Made by a program: the position numbers and the translations under genes. From contig JADLDQ010000337.1 of NCBI GenBank assembly GCA_020846575.1, forward strand, positions 1-10,295: DNA of 10,295 bases, given 5' to 3'. The notes below the pieces were generated by a model that was not told where the DNA came from, ran no database searches, and worked only from the letters and a program-made list of their open reading frames with translations. The DNA comes from Burkholderiales bacterium (lineage in GTDB: Bacteria > Pseudomonadota > Gammaproteobacteria > Burkholderiales > SG8-39). Positions within the stretch are counted from its first letter, which is position 1; each line of letters opens with the position of its first letter. Below, piece after piece: positions 4,775-10,295 of the stretch.

Positions 4775-6712
4775 ATGACCACCAGGCCGCAAGCGGCCGG
4801 GCGCGCCGCGACCATCGGCGCGCGCCGCAAGCTGGACGCATTCCCGGACCGCATCGATCTGCGCGACTGGCCCTACCAGCCCACCCTCGCCTCGCTGCCG
4901 GACGCGCTGGTGAACTGCAGCAAGGTGCCGGCGATCCTCGACCAGGGCCGCGAGGGCGCCTGCACCGGCTTTGCGCTGTCGGCCGCCGTCACCTTCCTGC
5001 TCGCCCGGCGCGGCGTGGAGCGCATCGCCAGCCCGCGCATGCTCTACGAGATGGCGCGCTGCTACGACGAATGGCCCGGGGAGAATTACGAGGGCTCCTC
5101 GGCGCGCGGCGCGATGAAGGGCTGGGCGCGCCACGGGGTGTGCGAGCGCGCGCTGTGGAAGGACGAGATGCACGGCCGCCGGCACCTGGACGCTGCGATC
5201 GGCAAGGCCGCACTTGCCACGCCCTGCGGCGCCTACTACCGCGTGAAACACCGCGAGGTGCGCGACGTGCACGCGGCGCTCTCGGAGACGGGCGTCGCGT
5301 ACTGCACCCTCATGGTCCACGAGGGCTGGGACGCGCCCGGCAAGCTCCAGGTGCAAGTGAGCGACGGCGGCAGGACACGGCGGCTGCCGGTCATCGCGCG
5401 CAAGGGCCGCGCCGAATCCGGCCATGCGGTGGCGCTGGTGGGCTACACCCGCGACGGCTTCGTGGTGCAGAACTCCTGGGGACGATCCTGGGGCGGGGGC
5501 GGCTTCGCGCTGCTGCCCTACGAGGATTTCATGCTGCACGTCACCGACCTGTGGGTGGTGCAGCTGGGCGTCCCGCTGAGCGTGGACCTCTGGGCGCGGG
5601 AAGGCAAGAGCGCCGATTCCACCAGCGGCCGCACCCGGGCTTCAGGGCAGATCCCGCTCGCCGAAATCCGCCCCTACGTGGTCGACGTCGGCAACAACGG
5701 CGAGCTGTCGCAGAACGGGGACTACTGGACCTGCGAAGAGGATCTCGCGCGCCTGTTCAGGCAGACCATCCCTCAGGCCGCTGCAAGCCACGGCTGGGAC
5801 AAGAAGCGCGTGATGCTCTACCTTCACGGCGGGCTCAACGGCGAGAAGGCCGCCGCCAAGCGGGCGGTGGCCATGCGCGACAAGTGCCTCGCCAACGGCA
5901 TCTACCCGCTGCACCTGATGTGGGAGACCGGTCCGCTGGAGACGATCTCCAGCATCGTCGGCGACCTCTTTACCAGCGCCGACGAGCGCGCGGGCGGCGG
6001 CCTGCTCGAGGGCCTGCGCAACGCCCGGGACTTCACCCTGGAACTGACCGCGAGCCCCATCGGCGGGCCGATGTGGTCGGAGATGAAGGAGAACGCCTGG
6101 CGCGCCTCCGACCACCGCGGCCAGCGCGGCGCGATCCAGCTGATGAGGAAATACGCGCAGGAGTCGCTGTCCCGGGTGGACCAGGCCGAGCGCGCGAAGT
6201 GGGAACTGCACGTGGTCGCGCACAGCGCCGGCAGCATCCTGTTCGCGCACGCCGTCGAGCACCTGTGTTCGCTCGGCATCGCCTTCAGGACGCTGCAATT
6301 CTTCGCACCCGCGATCCGGGTGGACGAGTTCAGGCGGTACGCCATGCCCTGGATCTGGGACGGGCGCTGCCCTAGGGCGAGCAACTACGTGCTCTCCGAG
6401 CAGCAGGAACTGGACGACAGCGTGGGACCGTACGGCCGCTCGCTGCTGTGGCTGGTGTCCAATGCCTTCGAGGACCAGCGCGGCACGCCGCTGCTGGGGA
6501 TGCAGGTTCACCTGAAGGGCGAGGCCGCGCTCAGGCGTGCGGCCTTTCTGGAGGTGGTCGAGTCCGCGCCGAAGGGCACGCGCGGCGCCGCCTCCACCGC
6601 GCAGAGCCACGGGGGATTCGACAACGATGCACCCACGATGAACTCGGCCCTGGCGCGCATCCTCGGACGAAAGCCGAAGGTGGAGTTCACCCAGAGGGAT
6701 CTGGACGACTGA
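4775..6712 (+). CDS. Two-domain enzyme: papain-like C1 cysteine peptidase fused to a serine alpha/beta-hydrolase
   Basis: This 645-residue protein has AAGGAG 9 bases before its ATG. The N-terminal half (about 25-270) is a papain-fold peptidase. Gln57 (oxyanion) precedes Cys63 in EGACTGFA by six residues, as in papain; His217 lies in SGHAVALVGY, and Asn233 in VVQNSWGRSWG. No propeptide of papain type and no signal peptide are visible, so the domain may be active without zymogen processing. After a linker (about 275-340) comes a hydrolase domain (about 345-620): YLHGG (His351) as oxyanion-type loop, VVAHSAGS with Ser484 as nucleophile, possible acid Asp517 in APAIRVDEF, and possible His612 in SHGGFDND. 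Both halves look catalytically intact. Substrates are unknown; the C-terminal half could be an esterase, lipase or peptidase. The gene follows a LuxR-type regulator by 79 bp on the same strand and ends in a convergent intergenic region. Cytoplasmic, or exported by a leaderless route, remains open. Confidence 0.93.
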   Translation: MTTRPQAAGRAATIGARRKLDAFPDRIDLRDWPYQPTLASLPDALVNCSKVPAILDQGREGACTGFALSAAVTFLLARRGVERIASPRMLYEMARCYDEWPGENYEGSSARGAMKGWARHGVCERALWKDEMHGRRHLDAAIGKAALATPCGAYYRVKHREVRDVHAALSETGVAYCTLMVHEGWDAPGKLQVQVSDGGRTRRLPVIARKGRAESGHAVALVGYTRDGFVVQNSWGRSWGGGGFALLPYEDFMLHVTDLWVVQLGVPLSVDLWAREGKSADSTSGRTRASGQIPLAEIRPYVVDVGNNGELSQNGDYWTCEEDLARLFRQTIPQAAASHGWDKKRVMLYLHGGLNGEKAAAKRAVAMRDKCLANGIYPLHLMWETGPLETISSIVGDLFTSADERAGGGLLEGLRNARDFTLELTASPIGGPMWSEMKENAWRASDHRGQRGAIQLMRKYAQESLSRVDQAERAKWELHVVAHSAGSILFAHAVEHLCSLGIAFRTLQFFAPAIRVDEFRRYAMPWIWDGRCPRASNYVLSEQQELDDSVGPYGRSLLWLVSNAFEDQRGTPLLGMQVHLKGEAALRRAAFLEVVESAPKGTRGAASTAQSHGGFDNDAPTMNSALARILGRKPKVEFTQRDLDD

Positions 6713-6748
6713 GCTACTGAGCGGACTGCCCGGCGAGCAGGGTCAACG

Positions 6749-6772
6749 GCCTGCGCGGCACGCAGGCGTGCC
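6749..6772 (+). terminator. Overlapping alternative hairpins downstream of the peptidase-hydrolase gene
   Basis: GCCTGCG-CGGCA-CGCAGGC (6749-6767) and GGCACGC-AG-GCGTGCC (6757-6772) are both perfect 7-bp stems that share bases, so only one can form at a time. They lie 37 bases after the stop codon. There is no T-tract. Confidence 0.35.
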
Positions 6773-6851
6773 AGCGACGCAGCCGCACGCTCGAGGACCG
6801 CGTCCCGGCGCACCGCGCCAGATCGATGAGCGGGCGTCCCCGGGGGGCCGT

Positions 6852-6899
6852 CTCCACGCCGGCTTGCGCCATCCAGCAGGCGGGCCGGCAGGCGTGGAG
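6852..6899. terminator. Long stem-loop between convergent genes
   Basis: CTCCACGCC (6852-6860) and GGCGTGGAG (6891-6899) form a perfect 9-bp inverted repeat enclosing 30 bases. CCGGC/GCCGG inside offers an alternative pairing. A structure of this size near the middle of a convergent gap suits a bidirectional transcription barrier; this is inference. Confidence 0.35.
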
Positions 6900-7023
6900 C
6901 CCGTCGATTGCCGGCTTCCGAGGGCCGCCTGCGCCCGATGCACGCGACCCGGGGCGCGGACCGGCGGGCGCGCGAGGCGGCGGTTGCCGGCGGATCGTGC
7001 CGGCGTCGCCGCGGCTTCGTCTT

Positions 7024-8046
7024 CTACTTGGCTACGTAGCCGGAGGCTTTGATCACCGGCCCCCATACCGCCAGTTCATCGCGGATGGCCTGGCGCAGTT
7101 CCTGCGGCGTGCTGTTTCTGACTGTCAGGCCGATCTTGTCCAGCGCAGCGCCGAGCGCCGGCTTCGCGCCTGCCTCGAGAACAACCTTGCTCAGCCGCTC
7201 GATCACCGGCCGCGGCGTCCCTCTGGGGGCGAACAAACCCATCCAGCGGGACCGATCAACGCCGGTATAGCCGAGTTGCGCGAAGGTAGGCACGTCGGGC
7301 AGTACCGGTGAGCGCTTCGCTCCGGTGATCGCGATCATGCGCAAGCGCCCGGTGCGCTGGTGCTCGAGCAAGTCGTTGCTGTAGGTGAGGATGCCAGCGG
7401 CGATATGCCCGCCGAGCAGGTCGACCATCAACGGTGCGGCTCCGCGGTACGGCACCGACACCATCGGCAGCTTCTCCCTGCGTCCGATGGAAAAGCCGAT
7501 GAACTGCGGCACGCTGCCGGGCGCTGGCACGCCGTAGCTGCCCGCCTTCGGATCACGGCGCATCCGCGCGACGTAATCCCCGTAATTGCTCACGCCCAGA
7601 GCCCCATTGACGGCCAGCACCACCTCGAAGCCGGCCAGCATCGACACCGGTTCCAGGTCGTTCACCGGGTCGTACTTGACCGACGGGGTGGTGAGCGGCA
7701 GGGTCGAGATCATGTGGTCGTTCGCAACCAGCAGGGTGCCGCCATCGGCGCCGACCCGCAACAGCATCTCGATCGCCAACTGTCCGCCAGCGCCACTGTG
7801 GTTCTCGACAATGGCGGTGACTCCCAGCCTCTGCGCGAGCTCATCGGCATACAGCCTCGCAACCTGGTCGATCGTACCGCCCGGCGGGAAACCGACGATG
7901 ATCCTGGTCGGGTTTTTCGGCGCCTGCGCCTGCGCCTGCGCGCCCCACGGTGCGGTGCAAGCGATGGCGAGCAGGACCAGGGCGGTGCGGCGAGTGCACG
8001 CCGCACGCAACAGATCGACTGTTACTGGAACCACACTGGGTTTCAT
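7024..8046 (-). CDS. Bug-family (TctC-like) periplasmic solute-binding protein
   Basis: This 340-residue protein belongs to the Bug family, binding components of tripartite tricarboxylate transporters that capture carboxylates in the periplasm. Residues 1-40 are an export signal: Arg19-Arg20, a hydrophobic run (TALVLLAIAC), and a probable cut in the WGAQAQA region. The RR pair could favour Tat, but no full Tat motif is present. The mature protein begins with the family hallmark PTRIIVGFPPGGTIDQVAR (about 46-64), followed by VENHSGAGGQLA, YGVPAPGSVPQF, VPYRGAAPLMVDLLGGHI and LPDVPTFAQLGYTG, all typical Bug motifs. AAGGAG lies 8 bases before the ATG. No TctA/TctB membrane genes are in the window; orphan Bug genes are common in Burkholderiales. 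It diverges from a GntR/FCD regulator and shares its AT-rich control region, so substrate-responsive control by that regulator is likely. The ligand cannot be predicted; a carboxylate related to the nearby amidohydrolase substrate is plausible. Confidence 0.94.
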   Translation of the reverse strand: MKPSVVPVTVDLLRAACTRRTALVLLAIACTAPWGAQAQAQAPKNPTRIIVGFPPGGTIDQVARLYADELAQRLGVTAIVENHSGAGGQLAIEMLLRVGADGGTLLVANDHMISTLPLTTPSVKYDPVNDLEPVSMLAGFEVVLAVNGALGVSNYGDYVARMRRDPKAGSYGVPAPGSVPQFIGFSIGRREKLPMVSVPYRGAAPLMVDLLGGHIAAGILTYSNDLLEHQRTGRLRMIAITGAKRSPVLPDVPTFAQLGYTGVDRSRWMGLFAPRGTPRPVIERLSKVVLEAGAKPALGAALDKIGLTVRNSTPQELRQAIRDELAVWGPVIKASGYVAK

Positions 8047-8100
8047 TCGATGGACTCCTTTTGAGGCAAGGGATCAGTCATGGACGGGGCGTGGCCGGTG

Positions 8101-8119
8101 ACGCGATCGAGGATCGCGT
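8101..8119 (-). promoter_or_regulatory. Hairpin in the predicted 5' leader of the Bug gene
   Basis: ACGCGATC-GAG-GATCGCGT is a perfect 8-bp inverted repeat with a 3-base loop. It lies between the predicted transcription start (about 8201) and the ribosome site of the Bug gene. It may be a leader hairpin or a second operator. Its function cannot be told from sequence. Confidence 0.35.
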
Positions 8120-8168
8120 GCGTGGGGCACCGCACACCGCTGAAGCACTTCCGGTCGATTGATGCGCA

Positions 8169-8194
8169 TAATCATATATAAAAATCGATGATTA
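8169..8194. promoter_or_regulatory. Perfect inverted repeat, candidate operator for the GntR regulator
   Basis: TAATCAT (8169-8175) and ATGATTA (8188-8194) form a perfect 7-bp inverted repeat with a 12-bp spacer. It sits just downstream of the predicted Bug transcription start, where a bound repressor would block transcription. FCD-type GntR proteins bind short palindromes in such divergent regions. The assignment to this regulator is inference, and the AT-rich setting raises the chance of a coincidental match. Confidence 0.4.
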
Positions 8195-8207
8195 GGTTAC
8201 ACAATAT

Positions 8208-8237
8208 ATTATATTTAGAAAATCGGCAAGATGTTAA
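8208..8237 (-). promoter_or_regulatory. Near-consensus sigma-70 promoter for the Bug gene
   Basis: On the minus strand TTAACA (8237-8232; 5 of 6 to TTGACA) and TATAAT (8213-8208; 6 of 6) are 18 bp apart. Transcription would start near 8201, giving a leader of about 155 bases before the Bug ATG. The AT-rich island (about 8165-8225) stands out sharply from the surrounding GC-rich DNA. Confidence 0.6.
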
Positions 8238-8295
8238 GCTATTCGAGCGAATCTGAATCTGGTACGTCTGTTCAACGATCCGAGAAGGGACACGC

Positions 8296-9045
8296 GTGGC
8301 GAACTCTGTCAGCCCACCACGTCAAGAAACCGGGACAACGACGAGCACCTCGCTCGTCTACCGGCAATTGCGCCGTGACATCCTGTTCGGCTGCTTCCCG
8401 CCCGAGGCGAAACTGCCTGTGGACACGCTGCGCACCCGGTACGGCGTCAGCGCCATTCCGATCCGCGAAGCCCTGAACCGGCTGCTGGCCGAGGGCCTGG
8501 TAGACCACGCCGAGCAGAAAGGCTTCCTGGTGCCGCCGCTCAGTGTGGAGGAACTGCGCGAGTTGACCGAGACGCGCTGCTGGATTCACGAGACGATGGT
8601 GCGCGAGACCCTGAAGGCCGGCGGCGACGACTGGGAGGAGGCGCTGGTCATCGCGGCCCACCGGCTGTTCAAGGCCTCGCGCAACCTGGAGCGGTCGAAC
8701 CGCTTGAACCCGGAGTGGGAGGCGCTGCACCGGGCCTTCCACATCGCGCTGGTGGCCGGCTGCCCTTCGCACTGGATGCGGGAGTTCCACGCCGACCTGT
8801 TCGACTACGCCGAGTTCTACAAGAACCAGTACCTATCGGCGGCGCCCACCGAGGCAGACCGCGACGTGAGCGCCGAGCACCGCGCACTGCTCGATGCCGC
8901 CATCGCCCTCGACGGCGCGCGGCTCACCGCGCTGCTGAACGAGCACACGCGGCTGACCACGCAGATCATCATCGAAAACCGCCCGGACCCGGTCGCCGCA
9001 CCGGGCAGGCGCGCTCGCCGCCGGGTGATGCTGGCCGCGGGCTGA
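8296..9045 (+). CDS. GntR-family regulator with FCD ligand-binding domain
   Basis: This is a 249-residue FadR-subfamily regulator starting with GTG, preceded by AAGGGA 5 bases upstream. No in-frame ATG lies before residue 101, so the GTG is the sensible start. Residues about 18-80 form the winged helix-turn-helix: VYRQLRRDILFG, LPVDTLRTRYGVSAIPIREAL and the wing LVDHAEQKGFLV. Residues about 87-225 form the all-helical FCD domain, whose metal/ligand site appears as H-x3-H (His145, His149 in LHRAFH), His195 (EHR) and His217 (NEHTR). His145 stands where many family members have Asp, a known-looking subgroup variant. FCD regulators typically sense carboxylic acids and repress neighbouring catabolic genes until the ligand binds. 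It diverges from the Bug gene across a 249-bp region with a strong promoter and inverted repeat, and is convergent with the amidohydrolase gene. Those two genes are its likely targets (inference). The C-terminus ends in an Arg-rich tail. Confidence 0.94.
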   Translation: MANSVSPPRQETGTTTSTSLVYRQLRRDILFGCFPPEAKLPVDTLRTRYGVSAIPIREALNRLLAEGLVDHAEQKGFLVPPLSVEELRELTETRCWIHETMVRETLKAGGDDWEEALVIAAHRLFKASRNLERSNRLNPEWEALHRAFHIALVAGCPSHWMREFHADLFDYAEFYKNQYLSAAPTEADRDVSAEHRALLDAAIALDGARLTALLNEHTRLTTQIIIENRPDPVAAPGRRARRRVMLAAG

Positions 9046-9102
9046 CGGCCCACCCGCGGATGCCTGCTCGCGATCGGCGCCGTCGCCAACTGCGTATCCG
9101 GC

Positions 9103-9131
9103 GCCGGAGCGGGTTCGACGCCCGCTTCGGC
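9103..9131. terminator. Strong 11-bp hairpin between convergent genes, likely bidirectional terminator
   Basis: GCCGGAGCGGG (9103-9113) pairs with CCCGCTTCGGC (9121-9131) over 11 bp with a single G-U on the plus-strand RNA and a 7-base loop. It lies 58 bases after the GntR stop and 36 bases beyond the amidohydrolase stop, so it could serve both genes. No T-tract is present on either side. Confidence 0.5.
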
Positions 9132-9143
9132 TGACCGGCGTAG

Positions 9144-9159
9144 CGCCTGGCGGCAGGCG
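9144..9159 (-). terminator. Short hairpin just after the amidohydrolase gene
   Basis: CGCCTG-GCGG-CAGGCG is a perfect 6-bp stem with a 4-base loop, 7 bases downstream of the amidohydrolase stop on the minus strand. It may contribute to termination together with the 9103-9131 hairpin. Confidence 0.3.
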
Positions 9160-9166
9160 AAGTCTG

Positions 9167-10171
9167 CTATGCGTTTCGCGCGGCCTCGCGCGGGAGCAGG
9201 CCCTCGAGCAGGCGGGCAGCGGTGCCGCCCGCGATCCAGCCCCGCTGCTCGTCGCTCAGCCGCGCCGCGGACTCCAGTAATGCGAGGGCAGTGACGTCGG
9301 CGAACGGGTCGTCACCCCCGAGGACGACGCGCTGCGCCCCCACGCGCTCGACCAGATTCTCCAGGGTGCGCGGGTCGTAGACGCAACTGTCGTAGTGGAA
9401 GTCGGCCAGGTACTCGCTTGGCAGCTTGCTGAGGTTGCGCGCGGTCGAAGGCCGGAAAGCGACATTGCGGTCGAGCCGGCCCATGTAGTACGGCATGTAG
9501 CCGCCGCCATGGGCCATCACGGTCTTCACGCCGCGATGACGCTCGAGCACGCCCTCGTAGATCAGCGACGACATGACCTTGACTTCCTCGATCGACTGGC
9601 CGATCGAATTCCACAGCGCGTACTCCTGGAACCACGGGTCGCGCACGCCATCCGGGTGTATGAACGCGACCAGGCCGCGTTCGTGCACTGCCGCCCAGAG
9701 CTCCGCGTAGCGGCTTTCGCCCAGGTATTGCCCGCGATGGTTGCTCGGCAGGTTGACGATGCGCAGCCCCATCGCCAGTGCGCGCTCCAGCTCGCGCATG
9801 GCCAGGCGCATGTCACCCAGCGGCACCACGGCGCTCCCGATGAACCGCCCGGGAAAGCGTGCGACCCAGTCGGCCGCCATGTCGTTGACCTGCGCGGCGA
9901 GCAGCGCCTCTTCGGCCGGCTCCGCCCAGCTGCGCGACTGCACGACGTCGGCCGACGAGATAACGCTGGCAGCGATGCCCTGAGCGTCCATGTCGAGAAT
10001 CTGCAGGTGCGGATCGATCAGACGCTCGAAGCGGGGGCCCTTCGAGGTCAGCGGCTGTGTGCCGAAACAGGTCGCCACGCTGTGCGGCGCGCAGCGCTCG
10101 TACACGCCAGGGTGCAGGAAGTGCGCGTGGAAATCGAGACAGTGCGGGCACCATGCTCGGTACCGGTTCAT
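9167..10171 (-). CDS. ACMSD-type metal-dependent amidohydrolase (amidohydrolase 2 family)
   Basis: This 334-residue TIM-barrel enzyme fits the usual 300-350 residues of the ACMSD/amidohydrolase-2 family, which includes decarboxylases of aromatic acids (ACMSD, gamma-resorcylate and 5-carboxyvanillate decarboxylases) and some hydrolases. Metal ligands are readable: HxH at His15/His17 (DFHAHFLHP), His172 (FIHPDG), His221 (MAHGGGYMPYYMGRLDR) and Asp287 in LGGDDPF, where relatives have GSDYP. YDSCVYDPRTL near 260 is also family-like. GGAGG lies 4 bases before the ATG, supporting this start. The first 14 residues carry an unusual CPHC (Cys8-Cys11) just before the HxH motif. The gene stands alone, convergent with the GntR regulator, and has an AT-rich upstream region like that of the Bug gene. 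A decarboxylase or hydrolase acting on the compound bound by the Bug protein is plausible; the exact reaction cannot be assigned. Confidence 0.93.
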   Translation of the reverse strand: MNRYRAWCPHCLDFHAHFLHPGVYERCAPHSVATCFGTQPLTSKGPRFERLIDPHLQILDMDAQGIAASVISSADVVQSRSWAEPAEEALLAAQVNDMAADWVARFPGRFIGSAVVPLGDMRLAMRELERALAMGLRIVNLPSNHRGQYLGESRYAELWAAVHERGLVAFIHPDGVRDPWFQEYALWNSIGQSIEEVKVMSSLIYEGVLERHRGVKTVMAHGGGYMPYYMGRLDRNVAFRPSTARNLSKLPSEYLADFHYDSCVYDPRTLENLVERVGAQRVVLGGDDPFADVTALALLESAARLSDEQRGWIAGGTAARLLEGLLPREAARNA

Positions 10172-10244
10172 GCCGCCTCCATGATCGCGTTGTCCCGCAT
10201 ATCCACAGCACAGGGATCGCTATTCTTCTTCATAGTCGATCGCC

Positions 10245-10295
10245 ATATTATATTGTTTAGATCAACATTATACATAATTAGCAAAAAATATATTA
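10245..10295 (-). promoter_or_regulatory. AT-rich upstream region of the amidohydrolase gene, cut by window end
   Basis: The last 51 bases are strongly AT-rich, unlike the genes. On the minus strand TATAAT occurs twice (10252-10247 and 10272-10267), 76 and 96 bases before the amidohydrolase ATG. No good TTGACA-like box at 16-18 bp spacing is visible for either. ATATTATATT (10245-10254) also occurs at 8206-8215 in the Bug/GntR control region, and TGTT-N6-AACA (10256-10269) is a weak inverted repeat. Confidence 0.45.

Larger units (their letters stand above)
6713..7023. other. 311-bp structured intergenic region between convergent genes
   Basis: The peptidase-hydrolase gene (plus) and the Bug gene (minus) converge here. 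I see no gene: the open frames are Arg/Pro/Ala-rich, lack ribosome sites and look like GC-driven shadows. The stretch is rich in inverted repeats (listed separately), consistent with termination from both sides. It might also be a decayed gene, as 311 bp is long for a terminator region. Confidence 0.55.

Noticed and set aside
3631..4854. 407-residue minus-strand frame antisense to luxR
   Set aside because: It is Arg/Ala/His-rich without motifs, and the plus strand encodes a clear LuxR protein.
4768..6375. 535-residue plus-strand frame overlapping the peptidase-hydrolase
   Set aside because: It is Arg/Pro/Gly-rich, whereas the frame from 4775 carries two sets of catalytic motifs and a proper ribosome site.

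Overview
The window is GC-rich DNA (coding parts look well above 65% GC, judged by eye) with dense genes and short gaps. A proteobacterium is likely, probably a betaproteobacterium of the Burkholderiales type. The reasons are a Bug-type periplasmic binding protein, a BenE-type transporter, a FadR/FCD-type GntR regulator beside an ACMSD-type amidohydrolase, and a palindromic GC-rich tandem repeat between genes. The taxonomic call is inference; there is no rRNA or marker gene.

Layout. (1) Positions 1-2672 form a transport block. On the minus strand, a BenE-family benzoate/H+ symporter gene (464-1687) is followed by a 60-bp-period palindromic tandem repeat and then the first 90 codons of a short-chain dehydrogenase (1-270, cut by the window edge). 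An AEC (auxin efflux carrier) family permease (1800-2672) diverges from benE. (2) Positions 2673-4774 hold a 321-bp gap with hairpins and lower GC, an unrecognised Trp/Cys-rich 209-residue protein (2994-3623), and a LuxR-type regulator (3871-4695). The regulator has an autoinducer-binding-like domain, a readable promoter and a palindrome near the expected transcription start. (3) 79 bp after luxR, on the same strand, is the most unusual gene: a 645-residue protein (4775-6712) joining a papain-like C1 cysteine peptidase domain to a serine alpha/beta-hydrolase domain, both with recognisable catalytic residues. (4) After a 311-bp structured gap between convergent genes comes a catabolic-looking module. 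It has a Bug/TctC solute-binding protein (7024-8046, minus), a divergent GntR/FCD regulator (8296-9045, plus) and a convergent amidohydrolase (9167-10171, minus). The Bug/GntR divergent region is strikingly AT-rich and contains a near-consensus promoter and a perfect inverted repeat. The amidohydrolase has a similar AT-rich upstream region at the window's end.

How the genes may work together. The Bug protein, GntR regulator and metal-dependent amidohydrolase fit uptake, sensing and breakdown of a carboxylated (perhaps aromatic) compound. BenE and the SDR could belong to a related aromatic-acid block, but nothing in the window links them directly. The LuxR-type regulator has no luxI in the window, and its autoinducer pocket lacks one usually invariant Tyr. 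With the peptidase-hydrolase gene directly downstream it forms the best candidate for an undescribed two-gene unit.
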